Assembly: GCA_028280945.1 (NCBI GenBank)
Contig: JANQKV010000067.1
Location: 1 to 64,000, forward strand
Reading direction: 5' to 3'
Length of the DNA stretch: 64,000 nt
Source of the DNA: Opitutaceae bacterium
Lineage (GTDB): Bacteria > Verrucomicrobiota > Verrucomicrobiia > Opitutales > Opitutaceae
Shown here: one piece after another, positions 34,659 through 43,768 of the stretch
How positions within the stretch are numbered: the stretch's first letter is position 1
Layout of the letters: each line of letters starts with the position of its first letter
Made by a program: the position numbers and the translations under genes
The notes under the pieces: model-generated
Told to the model about the DNA's origin: nothing
What the model saw: the letters and a program-made list of their open reading frames with translations, nothing else
Databases searched by the model: none

Positions 34659-35761
34659 CAAGGGCGGAACAACAGCGGGAGGAAACGCGCCCAGTAGTCC
34701 CGCCAAACTGGCCAACTGTGGTCGCCGGCGGTTTCCACGTAGATGTGCGGGATCCCGTGCTCGGTCAGCCAGGCGGCCAGGCCACGGTTGGGCTCGATCA
34801 GGAAATCATCTTCACCGCAGCCGATCCACAGGAGGCGAGGCGACTTGGCCGGATTGTCGCGAGTTTCCAACAAGGGCTGAAAGTGCGATTCAAACTGACG
34901 CGTTGCTCCACCGGAACTGAAGCCGCCAATCCAGCCAAACGTATCCAGATTATGACTACCGATGCCCAGGGCATGGCCTCCGCCCATGGACAGGCCGACG
35001 ATGGCGCGGTGATCGCGACCGGTCAGGGTGAGGTAGTCGGCTTCGACTTGCGGCAGGATTTCCTCCACCACCTGCCGTTCCATGCGGGTGTGGTTCTTGG
35101 GGCCATAGTCGTCCCAGCTCATGCTGCCGTAAGGGATGGGCTCGGGGTGACCGTGGGGCATGACCACGATGGCGGGTTTGGCGTCGCCGGCGGCGATCAG
35201 GTTGTCCGCGATCACATGAGCCCGTCCGAATTCATGCCAGGCGCGGGCGTCGTCGCCGAAACCGTGCAGCAGAAACACCACCGGGTAGCGGGTTTCGCCC
35301 CGCGGGTCGTAGTTGGGCGGAGTGTAGACAAAGTAAGTGGCGAATCCCCCCGTGCGGGCGTCCGACCGGTAACGGTGTTGATGCACCACGCCGGCAGGGA
35401 CATCGCGCTGGGCAAACGGCTGCGTGGCGTCGCCCACGACCTCGAAGGCACTTTCCATCAGCAGCCAGGCCTTGGCGTGCCGGTTGCGCGGATCCATCAC
35501 CCGGGCGCCGTCCACATCAAAATAGTAGCTGTAGATGTCGGGTTCGAGCGGGCCGATCGTGACCGACCAAACGCCCGAGGCGTCTTGCGAGAGCTCGACG
35601 GGCGTCTGATCGGCGATGCCCTGCAGCAGCACCCGTTCGGCGGCGGGCGCGTACAGCTTAAATGTCACCGTCCCGTCAGCTTGAATCTCTGGTGAACGAA
35701 ATTCGGTTTGGGCGGAGGCTGTGAACGCGAGGACAAGAAAGAAAAGTGCCGATCGACTCAT
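34658..35761 (-). CDS. Secreted esterase (esterase D/feruloyl-esterase fold) with N-terminal E-set domain
   Basis: 367 aa from ATG 35761. A signal peptide (ALFFLVLAFTASAQ) is followed by an E-set/CBM48-like domain, about residues 20-105 (VTFKLYAPAAERVLLQGI), and then a catalytic domain: YPVVFLLHGFGDDARAW, VVMPHGHPEP, nucleophile elbow AIVGLSMGGGHALGIG, Asp near GCGEDDF and catalytic His in ETAGDHSW. This is the arrangement of exported acetyl-xylan or feruloyl esterases, suggesting plant or algal polysaccharide deacylation. It lies 51 nt downstream of the dsbD-like gene. Confidence 0.88.
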   Translation of the reverse strand: MSRSALFFLVLAFTASAQTEFRSPEIQADGTVTFKLYAPAAERVLLQGIADQTPVELSQDASGVWSVTIGPLEPDIYSYYFDVDGARVMDPRNRHAKAWLLMESAFEVVGDATQPFAQRDVPAGVVHQHRYRSDARTGGFATYFVYTPPNYDPRGETRYPVVFLLHGFGDDARAWHEFGRAHVIADNLIAAGDAKPAIVVMPHGHPEPIPYGSMSWDDYGPKNHTRMERQVVEEILPQVEADYLTLTGRDHRAIVGLSMGGGHALGIGSHNLDTFGWIGGFSSGGATRQFESHFQPLLETRDNPAKSPRLLWIGCGEDDFLIEPNRGLAAWLTEHGIPHIYVETAGDHSWPVWRDYWARFLPLLFRP

Positions 35762-35812
35762 GCTTGCGACCAATACACGGTCTGCAGTCGATATCGAGCA
35801 AGGAGCGGGGGC

Positions 35813-37882
35813 TCAATTCAGCGCATCCAGCACCATGCCCGGAGTGAGCAGTTCGGGTAGAATGATCGGCTCGGGATTCCCGGGCAGGTAAACCAGGTTA
35901 AACGGCACCGCGCTGCGTCCCCACTTGGCGAGTTCTTCGGTGATGGTGGCGTCTCGGTTGGTCCAGTCGGCCTTGAGCATGGCGATGTCGCGATCGCGGA
36001 AGACGTGTTGCACCTCGTCGGAACCAAAGACGATTTTCTTGTTGGTTTGGCAGGTCGCACACCAGCGGGCGGTGAAGTCGACGTAGATGGGGCGGCCCTC
36101 TGCTTGAGCCGCCGCCACGGCGGCCGGGCTCCATTTTTCCCACACCAATGCGTCGGGTTCGGGAGCACGGGGCCAGCCGATCGCCAAGCCCAGCACCAGC
36201 ACAACAAACCCGCTGCCGAACCCAAAGCGGCGGGCACCGATTTTTTGCCCCGGGGCAGTGTAGCGACCATAGAGCCAGACGCCGACCGCCACGACGGTCA
36301 GGCCGAACATCACCATGAGCGAGCCTGACTCGGTGGTCTGGCCGACCAACACCCAGACAAGGTAGGCGACCGTGGCGTAGAGCGGAAAGGCCATGGCCTG
36401 TTTGAAGGTTTCCATCCACGCACCTGGTCGTGGGAGAATCTTAACCGCCGCCGGAAAAAGTGACAGCAACAGATAGGGGGTGCTCAAGCCCACCGCAATG
36501 GCGGTGAAAACCGCAAACGACTCCACCATGGGCAACGCCAGGGCGGCGCCCAGGGCCGGAGCCAGGAACGGTGCACTGCAGGGAGTCGCGACGACGGTGG
36601 CCAAAACCCCGGTGAAAAACGACCCGGAGAGACCTTCCTTGGCCTGAAGGTTGGCCCCCACTCCGGTGGCACTTAAGCCAAACTCAAACACGCCGCTCAT
36701 GGCCATGGCGAAAACCAGCATCACCGCCGCGAGCACAAAAACGAAACCGGGGGACTGAAGCTGGAACCCCCAACCCAATTGATCGCCTCCGGCCCGCAAC
36801 ACCGCCAGCAATCCCGCCAAAACCCAAAAGGAAGCCAGGACACCCAGCGAAAACACCCATCCGTGCAGCGCAACCTTGCGGCGATCCTCGCCCGCCTGTT
36901 GCACGAAGCCCATGATCTTGATGCCCAGCACGGGGAAGACGCAGGGCATGAGGTTGAGGATCAGGCCGCCGACCCATGCCAGGGCGAGGGTGGCCATGAG
37001 TGAACCCGTGGCTGGGGCGGCGGCGGGAGCGGAGGTGACTCCGACTTGGCCGGCCGTTTCGCCAAAGGCCAGATCGATGTTCAGACCCGCCGCGCGTCCG
37101 GCAGCGTCCCAGGTGTTCGCTTGGCGCAGAACACCGACGAGCCGTTCGCCGTCGCCATCGTAATATTCGGCGACCGCCAACGAGAGTTCCAAAATGCCAT
37201 CCGCGTTCGCCAGGACCTCTTGAGGTTGGTCGTATTGCACGAAGGCGTCGCTGGCGAAAAACCAGGGTTCGCTGATCGGAGTGGGCAGCCCCTCCAAACG
37301 GAGGCGAATGCGATCTTCGTCGCGGGTGGCCACCGCGGTGACTTCATCCGGCAGCGACGCAAGCGACTCCAACGCTTCCCTGATTCCCGATGCATGGGAG
37401 GAATCAAAATCGGCTGATTCGGCCACCACCGGCAGCGTGAGTTCGACCGCCGTGTCTCCGGGGATGCACACGTCGGCGCACATCAGCCAATCGGCGTGGC
37501 CTTTCAGGGTGACATTGCCGCCCACTTCCAGGTCGGCCGGGGCGGTGATGGGGATCGGCAGGTAGGTGACGTATTCGTAGCCGTTCCCCGTGATGGTGCC
37601 GTGGCTGTCGCGAATGATCAGCGGGGCCGGCCATTGAATGTCGCCCGCCGTCCAGCCTTCCGGCAGCTCCCAGGCCACACTGGTGGGGTAGCCGGTGCCG
37701 GGATTGATCCAGTAGGTGTGCCACTTGGGAATGTGCTCGAGTCGCAGGGCCGCCATAAACGTCTCGCCGGGCTGCACCGAGGTCTGGGCGGAGACCAGCT
37801 CCGCTTGCACCTGATCCTGGGCCGCGGCCGGAACGACGGCGATCAAGCTGAGCAGAAAAATTGAACGAAGGCGGGAAAACAT
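35813..37882 (-). CDS. DsbD-type thiol:disulfide interchange protein
   Basis: 689 aa. Signal peptide FLLSLIAVVPAAAQ; periplasmic N-terminal domain to about residue 290 (HIPKWHTYWINPGTGYPTSV, ADWLMCADVCIPGD). The membrane domain of about eight helices carries conserved cysteines in LNLMPCVFPVLGIKIMGF and ATPCSAPFLAPALG. A C-terminal thioredoxin domain has WCATCQTNK near residue 620. It passes electrons from cytosolic thioredoxin to periplasmic thiols. It could serve secreted proteins such as the DUF1223 protein, but no link is shown. Symbol withheld because paralogs (ScsB, CcdA fusions) are hard to separate. Confidence 0.9.
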   Translation of the reverse strand: MFSRLRSIFLLSLIAVVPAAAQDQVQAELVSAQTSVQPGETFMAALRLEHIPKWHTYWINPGTGYPTSVAWELPEGWTAGDIQWPAPLIIRDSHGTITGNGYEYVTYLPIPITAPADLEVGGNVTLKGHADWLMCADVCIPGDTAVELTLPVVAESADFDSSHASGIREALESLASLPDEVTAVATRDEDRIRLRLEGLPTPISEPWFFASDAFVQYDQPQEVLANADGILELSLAVAEYYDGDGERLVGVLRQANTWDAAGRAAGLNIDLAFGETAGQVGVTSAPAAAPATGSLMATLALAWVGGLILNLMPCVFPVLGIKIMGFVQQAGEDRRKVALHGWVFSLGVLASFWVLAGLLAVLRAGGDQLGWGFQLQSPGFVFVLAAVMLVFAMAMSGVFEFGLSATGVGANLQAKEGLSGSFFTGVLATVVATPCSAPFLAPALGAALALPMVESFAVFTAIAVGLSTPYLLLSLFPAAVKILPRPGAWMETFKQAMAFPLYATVAYLVWVLVGQTTESGSLMVMFGLTVVAVGVWLYGRYTAPGQKIGARRFGFGSGFVVLVLGLAIGWPRAPEPDALVWEKWSPAAVAAAQAEGRPIYVDFTARWCATCQTNKKIVFGSDEVQHVFRDRDIAMLKADWTNRDATITEELAKWGRSAVPFNLVYLPGNPEPIILPELLTPGMVLDALN

Positions 37883-38204
37883 GGGTACAGAAATGTGGTT
37901 GAGCTAGGTCCGAGGCGCAACGTTGACCGATTGTTCCCGTTAACACGGATTGGGTGGCCCGCGAAGCGGATCCTGCCCGGTTAAAACTCAGGTGATAAGC
38001 GGTTTGGACGGGAGTGCCCGTCTTGAGGTGGGACGGCCCCGAGGGGGGCGGATGATTGCTTTCGGATGTTCCGGCTGCAGCTTGCGGCACCGGAACGATG
38101 GTGCTCACGGGTTGTTTCTCCCGATTGCGCGATCCGTCTCACCCACTCGAGATCACGAGAGCCTCAATCTGAATGGGAGGTCCGGCGATCGATCGCGCGC
38201 CGCG
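37883..38204. other. Intergenic region before the dsbD-like gene
   Basis: 322 bp without a convincing gene. It contains a 6-bp hairpin GACGGG-AGTG-CCCGTC at 38007-38022 with no T-tract, and several CGATCG-type words near 38187-38200. Frames crossing it have no family features. It should hold the dsbD promoter, but no clear -35/-10 pair was seen. Confidence 0.4.
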
Positions 38205-38753
38205 TCACGGTTCGAGACCGGCCGGAACGGGATCGCTGGGAGCGGCGGGTTCATCATTGCGATCGCTGCGATCGATGGGGATGGCCATGAAGGCATTGCC
38301 CATCGAGAGGACAACCCGGTTGGAGTGAATCTCCTCCACGCGGACAAAGTGCGTTTTGTCTTCAAAGTCGACTGAGACCACGCGCCCTTCAGGCGTGGGC
38401 GATTGATTGATCACCACCAGGTCCCGGTTGTTGAATGTCACAATGCCGTTGATTGCCAGATTGTCGGCGATGGCGGCGAGCAGATCGGCGTCTTGGCGCG
38501 TGGGAGGCACGAAGGGCTGCTCTTCGGCACTTTCCTCCGGTGGTGGCAGTGCTTCGGTCCGATAGAACGGATTGAAGTTTGCGGGCAGCGGGGGAATGGG
38601 GAAATCGCGGTGACCGAAGAGGTCGTCGATCTTGCCATCGATTTCGTTTTTGCGGGCTTCGAGCTCTTCCCGGATCTCCTCCTGCGCCTCCAGCGACGAG
38701 CCTACCAGCGCAAGGATCAGGGTGCCTGTGATGATCAGTTCCGTCGTCTTCAT
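38205..38753 (-). CDS. PilP-like secreted protein at the end of the pilus operon
   Basis: 182 aa. An N-terminal signal or anchor (ELIITGTLILALVGSSLEAQ) is followed by a Glu-rich coiled stretch, a proline-rich linker (DFPIPPLPANFNPFYR) and a C-terminal beta domain (IAINGIVTF-like strand, DLVVINQSPTPEGRVVSVDF, VVLSMGNAFMAIPI). Its position after PilM/N/O-like genes and its linker-plus-beta-domain layout suggest a PilP or GspC-type periplasmic connector. This is inference from context. Four-base overlap with the PilO-like gene. Confidence 0.65.
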   Translation of the reverse strand: MKTTELIITGTLILALVGSSLEAQEEIREELEARKNEIDGKIDDLFGHRDFPIPPLPANFNPFYRTEALPPPEESAEEQPFVPPTRQDADLLAAIADNLAINGIVTFNNRDLVVINQSPTPEGRVVSVDFEDKTHFVRVEEIHSNRVVLSMGNAFMAIPIDRSDRNDEPAAPSDPVPAGLEP

Positions 38754-39295
38754 AGGCGGCCAAGCAATTCGATGGTGAGGTCGAGGGAGAGGAGTTCATC
38801 CGCCCCGGTTTCGCGGCGTAGCGAAAACTCATTTACCCGGATCAACCGGGGGCCGACCTCAAGTTGACGGAGAAACTCGGTAATGCCGACAAAGTCGCCC
38901 GAGGCGCTGAGTTCGTAGGGGATGCGCAGGTAGTTGTCTTTTTCGCCGGGCGTGGGTGGATCCAATTGGCGAAGCTCGGTTAGGCGCGTGGCGGTGCGAC
39001 CCTCGACGCTGTAGAAATACCAGAGGTTGTCGGCCAGGTTTTCCTCGAGCACCAGGTTGTCCTCGGTGCGTCGGACCGCGTTGCGAACAGACTCGAGTTC
39101 GTCCCGCATCATTCCCCGCATGGCGACAAGTCCCATCGTTTCGGTGCCTTGGCTGGTGATGCGCTCAAGCTCAACCTTGTAGGCGACCGTCTGGTAGCGG
39201 ATGAACCAGATGGCTCCCAGGCTCACAAGAACCACCCCGATGCAAATTCCGACATAGGGGTTGGACCGGAAGAAGTCTTTGATTTTCTCAAGCAC
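38750..39295 (-). CDS. PilO-like inner-membrane assembly protein
   Basis: 181 aa. One N-terminal transmembrane helix (YVGICIGVVLVSLGAIWFI) is followed by a coiled coil (about residues 35-95) and a ferredoxin-like C-terminal domain: RIPYELSASGDFVGITEFLR, then RLIRVNEFSLRRE and LSLDLTIELLGRL. This is the PilO layout, and the gene lies directly between PilN-like and PilP-like genes with overlaps of eight and four bases. It would form the inner-membrane platform of a type IV pilus or type II secretion-like machine. Confidence 0.75.
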   Translation of the reverse strand: MLEKIKDFFRSNPYVGICIGVVLVSLGAIWFIRYQTVAYKVELERITSQGTETMGLVAMRGMMRDELESVRNAVRRTEDNLVLEENLADNLWYFYSVEGRTATRLTELRQLDPPTPGEKDNYLRIPYELSASGDFVGITEFLRQLEVGPRLIRVNEFSLRRETGADELLSLDLTIELLGRL

Positions 39296-39923
39296 CGAAC
39301 AGGCCTCCCCCTTCTTCGTTTCCGTCCTCTGTTTCCTTGGGGGTCATGGTGAACTCGAAGCTCAATCCGTCCTCCTCGTCGAAGCGCTCCAGGCCACTCA
39401 ATTTGATTTCCTCGAAGTGCGGGCCGATGACCTCGTTATCAATCAGCCCCTTGACGTAATCACCGATGAGCCGGCTGGCCTGCTCGGAGTTGGCCTCCAG
39501 GGTGCCTCGCACGACGATCTCGCCCTCAAGCGATTCGATCATATCCAGGCTTACGATCCCGGGCAGGGTTCGACCAAGCTCCCCCACCAGGATCGTCAGG
39601 GGCATGGGGTAGTGCATCATGCCGTGGATCTCGTCGATCCGGGCGGTCTCCAACACATACTCGCGCTGCAGGCGTTCGACTTCCTTGAGTTCGGGCCCGG
39701 CGTTGTCCATCCGGGCCTGCCAGTCGCTGATGCCGGCCCGAACCACCCAGAGTTCATAAGTGGTCCATGACACCGCCAGGAGGGAGGCTGCCATGAAAAG
39801 GCTGGCGATGGCATTGATGATGAACCGACGACCGATGATCGAATCATCGGGAAGTTCGTCGGCCAAGCGGAAGTCCATCCGCCAGTCCTCACGGGGAGAA
39901 AGCAGGCTAGGACGTTGACTCAT
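39288..39923 (-). CDS. PilN-like inner-membrane assembly protein
   Basis: 211 aa. A cytoplasmic N-terminus of about 30 residues precedes one membrane helix (FIINAIASLFMAASLLAVSW). A coiled coil with ELKEVERLQREYVLETARID comes next, then a small alpha/beta domain: LVGELGRTLPGIVSLDMIES and GEIVVRGTLEANSEQ. Length and layout match PilN. It overlaps the PilM-like gene by 17 bases, implying coupled translation. Confidence 0.72.
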   Translation of the reverse strand: MSQRPSLLSPREDWRMDFRLADELPDDSIIGRRFIINAIASLFMAASLLAVSWTTYELWVVRAGISDWQARMDNAGPELKEVERLQREYVLETARIDEIHGMMHYPMPLTILVGELGRTLPGIVSLDMIESLEGEIVVRGTLEANSEQASRLIGDYVKGLIDNEVIGPHFEEIKLSGLERFDEEDGLSFEFTMTPKETEDGNEEGGGLFGA

Positions 39924-40941
39924 CGTTTGTCAGTGAAGCGTCGCCCACAAGGGCGAGGGTGGGCAGCCATCCCTCACCTTCGTTGGGCAGGGGTTCGATA
40001 TCGAGTCCATGTTGATTGGCCCAGTCCATGAGGTCGAGGTGCGGGACGACGAGGTCGACCGCCTGGGCCAGCGACGGTGCCAGCCACGTGCGGGTGGCGG
40101 GCAGGTTGACGGGAAAGAGCGAACCCACAACCCGGCCGGTCTGGTGTTCGTAGTAGTCGAGGGTCAGGCGAAGGTGGCTGGCAAAAATGCGCAGCAACCG
40201 GGGGGCCCGGCGCACAAAGTCTTCGTCGGGGTTGTCCAGCGCCGCTCGAGCTTCCTCCACGGATTCGAGATTGAGGTCCTTTTGGGCACTCTCTTCCAGG
40301 GTCTGCAAGCCAAAGGGCAGCGGATCCTGGGGATGCACACCTTTGCGATCGATGAAATACAAGGTCGTCTCCCTGTCGCCAAACTCGCACACCGCCATGG
40401 CCGCGTCGGTCAGATCGTCGCTGAAGTGAGATTTCAGGGCGCCGAGGGTGGCGAGCGGGGTAAATTCCATTTGGCGCGGCCGAACTCCCCATCCCAGGAG
40501 GGTCTCCTGATGCTTGCGCACCTCACTGCGGGGCATTGCCACGATGAGGGCCGTGCAGGGACCGTTGGCTTGGGCCAGGGATGTTCCCTGGATGGCGTCA
40601 ACGATTCCAATTTGCCAGCCTTCCTCCGGGTGACTGCGCGCGCGCCGATCGACCAGCGGGGCGATGGCGTCAAGTTTGGGGGGAGGCTCCCGCACGACCA
40701 AATCTTCGCGAAGGAGCATGCTTCCCAGGGGCTGCATGCCGCAGAAACCGGCAATCCATCCCGGACCTTCCTCACAGTTTTCCTCCAGCCAGGCTTTCAG
40801 TCCGGCCTCGTCCTCCGCTGCGAACTCCGCCGCATTCCGCACCTCTTGCAGTGATGACGAGCTTCGCCCGATCGATGCCACCCGGACAAAGTGGGTCGTC
40901 GTGTGCACAAGGATGGTGCTGCGAGGGGCGCGCTCAAACAT
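39907..40941 (-). CDS. PilM-like (actin-fold) protein
   Basis: 344 aa, soluble, no signal. The start RSTILVHTTTHFVRVASIG resembles the first strands of an actin-like fold, and AMAVCEFGDRETTLYFID resembles the second phosphate-binding strand pair of PilM/FtsA. The sequence is too divergent for a confident motif match, so the call leans on being immediately upstream of PilN-, PilO- and PilP-like genes. It would sit on the cytoplasmic side and recruit PilN. 78 nt separate it from the PilX-like gene. Confidence 0.6.
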   Translation of the reverse strand: MFERAPRSTILVHTTTHFVRVASIGRSSSSLQEVRNAAEFAAEDEAGLKAWLEENCEEGPGWIAGFCGMQPLGSMLLREDLVVREPPPKLDAIAPLVDRRARSHPEEGWQIGIVDAIQGTSLAQANGPCTALIVAMPRSEVRKHQETLLGWGVRPRQMEFTPLATLGALKSHFSDDLTDAAMAVCEFGDRETTLYFIDRKGVHPQDPLPFGLQTLEESAQKDLNLESVEEARAALDNPDEDFVRRAPRLLRIFASHLRLTLDYYEHQTGRVVGSLFPVNLPATRTWLAPSLAQAVDLVVPHLDLMDWANQHGLDIEPLPNEGEGWLPTLALVGDASLTNDESTS

Positions 40942-41019
40942 GGCTGCCTTCCTGCTTACTCAACCCACCGGACTTGGCGAGTATGGGATGAGAAATATTC
41001 CGCCCTTTGGCGGGCCCGT

Positions 41020-42426
41020 TCATTGCGATGAGCCGAAGGCGTAGGCCTTTTCCACGCCGTCGAAGTGGGCGTCGCGCAGCGCCACATCAAAGTGGAAGTT
41101 GGTGCGATCATCAAACGTGACCCGGTTGGCAACGATGGCGCCATAGATGGTGCGCGTGGTGTTGTTGCCGTAAGCAAAGAAATCCGAGTTGGGAGCGTAG
41201 ATGGCGCCATGAAGGGGACGATCCCCACGGAAAGTGATGGTGCGGGAGCGGGAGTTCGTGCCGATGATCGCAACGTTGGCGGGAACTTCAGAGAGGTTGA
41301 TGATTCCCCGGCCGTCGAGGTTCACGTTGCCGTCCACGTGGATCTCCAGGGAGGCGCCGTCATTCACCACAATCGAGGCGCGGTCCCGGATGTTGATGCT
41401 GCCATCAACAATGAGGTGGGTCGGACCGTCGATGGTGATTTGTTCATTGCCACGAAGGTTGACGTTTCGGGCGTAGTAGAGGCGTGGCTCTGCCGAATTG
41501 CTGCTGCCCAGGGTCGTGTAGGGCCCCTCATAGAGTCGGCCCACGCCGCTGCTGGCGGTGGTGTCGAGATTGGGTTGGTAGGGGGTAGGGATGATCCGGC
41601 TGGAGTCGATGTTGATCCGGTTGTTGGACTCGGGTCCCTGCAGGGTGGCGCGACGGCCAAAGTAAGGAGTGCGGCGGGAGGCGGCAGCATAGCCTTTCAC
41701 TTGCGCACGGCTCACGCTGACGTAGTCCCCGGCCAGGACGGCTTCATGTCCTTGATTGTCTCTCCCATAGGCACCTTGGCTCGAATCGTAGCTGTCAATG
41801 GTCCCTTCCCGGCGGAATCGGATCGTGTGGTTTGCGGTGATGGCAGCTTGGAAGGGGGCCAGGGGCTCCATCGTCGCGGAGAGCACCCGCGTTTCGATCG
41901 AACCGTCTTCCAAAAGTGTCTGTTGGGTGAGCGAAAGGGTGCGTTGGTCGCTGTCGGCGTTGAGCCCGGTGAGTTTAAGCTGAACGGCTTCCGAATCGAT
42001 TTCGGGAGTTTCCACGGGTTCAGGCTCCGGCAACCGAAGGCCGAGGCGACGGAACAGGCTTGCGAAAGCGGACGGGATGCGGGGCGGGGGGCGCGGGGCG
42101 GGAGTCACGGTTACCGTCTCGTCGAAATCGATCGGCATGGATTCGGCCAATGTTGCCAAGTCCACACCGGTTACCGTCTTGCTGGCGTTGTCACCATCGA
42201 GCGACCAGCTGTCCAGGCTCTCGTTCGAAACGCTGTACAGCGTTTCCTCCAGGACGTTTTGACCCTCAATGAGTTCACTGGCTGCGGTGACCTTCTCGTC
42301 CACGCGCTCCAGCGTGTTGTAACTCACCGCCACATAGCTGGCCAGGGAAATGGCCAATACCGACGCAAAGGACAGTGCGGCCAACATGGTCGCTCCTCGC
42401 TCGGAATGATGACGGTTGCGGTTCAT
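41020..42426 (-). CDS. PilX/DUF7305-like pilus-associated protein
   Basis: 468 aa. The N-terminus RGATMLAALSFASVLAISLA with nearby Ser/Tyr-rich helix resembles a PilX-type hydrophobic helix without a standard cleavage site. A proline-rich segment (TPAPRPPPRIPSAF) follows. The C-terminal 200 residues are a beta-solenoid-like domain, probably DUF7305: THLIVDGSINIRDRASIVV, LEIHVDGNVNLDGRGI, HGAIYAPNSDFFAYGNN and IYGAIVANRVTF. Probably a minor tip or surface component. Nine bases after the second prepilin gene. Confidence 0.7.
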   Translation of the reverse strand: MNRNRHHSERGATMLAALSFASVLAISLASYVAVSYNTLERVDEKVTAASELIEGQNVLEETLYSVSNESLDSWSLDGDNASKTVTGVDLATLAESMPIDFDETVTVTPAPRPPPRIPSAFASLFRRLGLRLPEPEPVETPEIDSEAVQLKLTGLNADSDQRTLSLTQQTLLEDGSIETRVLSATMEPLAPFQAAITANHTIRFRREGTIDSYDSSQGAYGRDNQGHEAVLAGDYVSVSRAQVKGYAAASRRTPYFGRRATLQGPESNNRINIDSSRIIPTPYQPNLDTTASSGVGRLYEGPYTTLGSSNSAEPRLYYARNVNLRGNEQITIDGPTHLIVDGSINIRDRASIVVNDGASLEIHVDGNVNLDGRGIINLSEVPANVAIIGTNSRSRTITFRGDRPLHGAIYAPNSDFFAYGNNTTRTIYGAIVANRVTFDDRTNFHFDVALRDAHFDGVEKAYAFGSSQ

Positions 42427-42434
42427 CAGGGGGG

Positions 42435-42962
42435 TTAGATGCCAGAGCCGGCCATTATCATGGCGGGCGAAACAAGTTCGTAGGTGACCAACGTGCCGGA
42501 GCCGGAATTGCCGGTCTCGGTGGTGGCGTCGAATTCAATTTTCTTCACCGCCGAAGGCGTGCTCGTCGTATTGGCGTTGGCGTCGGTGAAGGTAAACGTG
42601 CAGGCAACCACGTTGCGAAGCACCACGTAAGAGTTGCTTGAATCGGTCCGGGTCAGCTCGTCGGTGTTGGCGTCGTAGGCGTAGGTGATCGAGTTGGCAT
42701 CGATGGCAAGGGTGAGGCCCGTTGAGCTTACCGCGGTGATCGCATCGGCATTGGCGACGTCTTTTTGCAAAGTGGCGGAAGCGATGCTGGCACGGGTCTG
42801 CAGGTCGCTGTTGTTGGCGATCCGCACCATATTGCGTCCCAGGAAAGTGAACCCCGTGATCACGCCGAGCGTGATAATCGAGGCCAGCGTCATGCCGATC
42901 AAGAGCTCGGCCAGCGTGAAGGCCTTGGCGGCGCGCTGTTGATCCTGGAACTTAGTAACCAT
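42435..42962 (-). CDS. Type IV prepilin-like protein (GspJ/PilW-like)
   Basis: 175 aa from ATG 42962. The class III signal is KAFTLAELLIGM: cleavage would be before Phe15, with Glu19 as the conserved +5 glutamate, followed by a hydrophobic helix (TLASIITLGVITGFTF). Usually Gly precedes the cleavage site; here it is Ala, which most peptidases tolerate. The C-terminal globular part is Thr/Ala/Asn-rich (SITYAYDANTDELTR). It overlaps the upstream prepilin gene by 11 bases. Confidence 0.85.
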   Translation of the reverse strand: MVTKFQDQQRAAKAFTLAELLIGMTLASIITLGVITGFTFLGRNMVRIANNSDLQTRASIASATLQKDVANADAITAVSSTGLTLAIDANSITYAYDANTDELTRTDSSNSYVVLRNVVACTFTFTDANANTTSTPSAVKKIEFDATTETGNSGSGTLVTYELVSPAMIMAGSGI

Positions 42963-43386
42963 AGGTAGCACTGAGTCCGTTTTTGGCGAAAAGAGCGTCT
43001 TCGCTCTCGGTGTAGGCACGTCCGGTGATGCCGATCCAACTGACGGCAAAAGTTACGCGGTAAAGGTCGGTTTGTTCCTCCACGACGGTGCGTTGGATCG
43101 TCATGCCTTTCGCCACATTGCTGAATCGGGTGGGCACGGTGAGCGTGCGGTTGGCCGGCAGGTTGGAGACGGTGTCCCATCCCTCCAGGCGCAACTCATT
43201 TACGTGGTGAGTGATGAGGTCACTCGCAGTGATCATCCGGTTGGAGCTGTCGAGCATTTGTGCTCCGGAAGTCACGGCGCTGAGCATGCCGGCAATCACA
43301 AAAAGCATCACAGTCGCCGAAAGCGCGACCTCAACCAGAGTGAAGCCGGCTTCTTTTTTGCGCTTGTGGGATTCAGGTTGGTTCAT
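42952..43386 (-). CDS. Type IV prepilin-like protein (PilV/GspI-like)
   Basis: 144 aa. A classical prepilin signal RKKEAGFTLVEVALS: cleavage after Gly14, Glu19 at +5, then a hydrophobic helix (ATVMLFVIAGMLSAV). The remainder is short, with RFSNVAKGMTIQRTVVEEQ and YRVTFAVSWIG as in minor pilins. First gene of the leftward pilus-type operon. Its promoter should lie in 43387-43600. No prepilin peptidase is in the window. Confidence 0.88.
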   Translation of the reverse strand: MNQPESHKRKKEAGFTLVEVALSATVMLFVIAGMLSAVTSGAQMLDSSNRMITASDLITHHVNELRLEGWDTVSNLPANRTLTVPTRFSNVAKGMTIQRTVVEEQTDLYRVTFAVSWIGITGRAYTESEDALFAKNGLSATYGY

Positions 43387-43677
43387 CGCTTTTCTGAGCT
43401 GTTACCAGTGTCCCAAAATCACCCCCCTAGAACAAACTGTGAGAATACGTAGGAGCCTGTGGACGGCCATTTTGGCGGGGTCTCATCCGACCCATTTCAC
43501 AGCCGTTTGGTGGAGACAGTATGATGTCCGACTTTCCAATTATTAAGCGCTCGATTGCCTTATGGTGATAATTATCCCGCCTTTATGTGATACATAAAAT
43601 TCTGAATAACAGAAAGTTAAGTGACTTTATGATCTCTGGAATCATGCGCTCATTCTGCCGTGGAAAATCTTAATAAT

Positions 43678-43695
43678 CTGGGCAGTATCCCCTAG
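43678..43695. promoter_or_regulatory. Degenerate CTAGGG-N6-CCCTAG-like site
   Basis: CTGGGC-AGTATC-CCCTAG: the right half site is identical to the palindrome at 24349-24366, and the left half matches four of six bases with the same spacer. It lies about 290 bp upstream of the pilin operon start and 215 bp upstream of the flavin reductase start. Confidence 0.3.
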
Positions 43696-43768
43696 TTTTT
43701 TTCACAAATCTGGCCAAAATTTGGGGGGTTTCCCTCAAAAAAAAAATTCAATGAAGGTATAAAAAATC

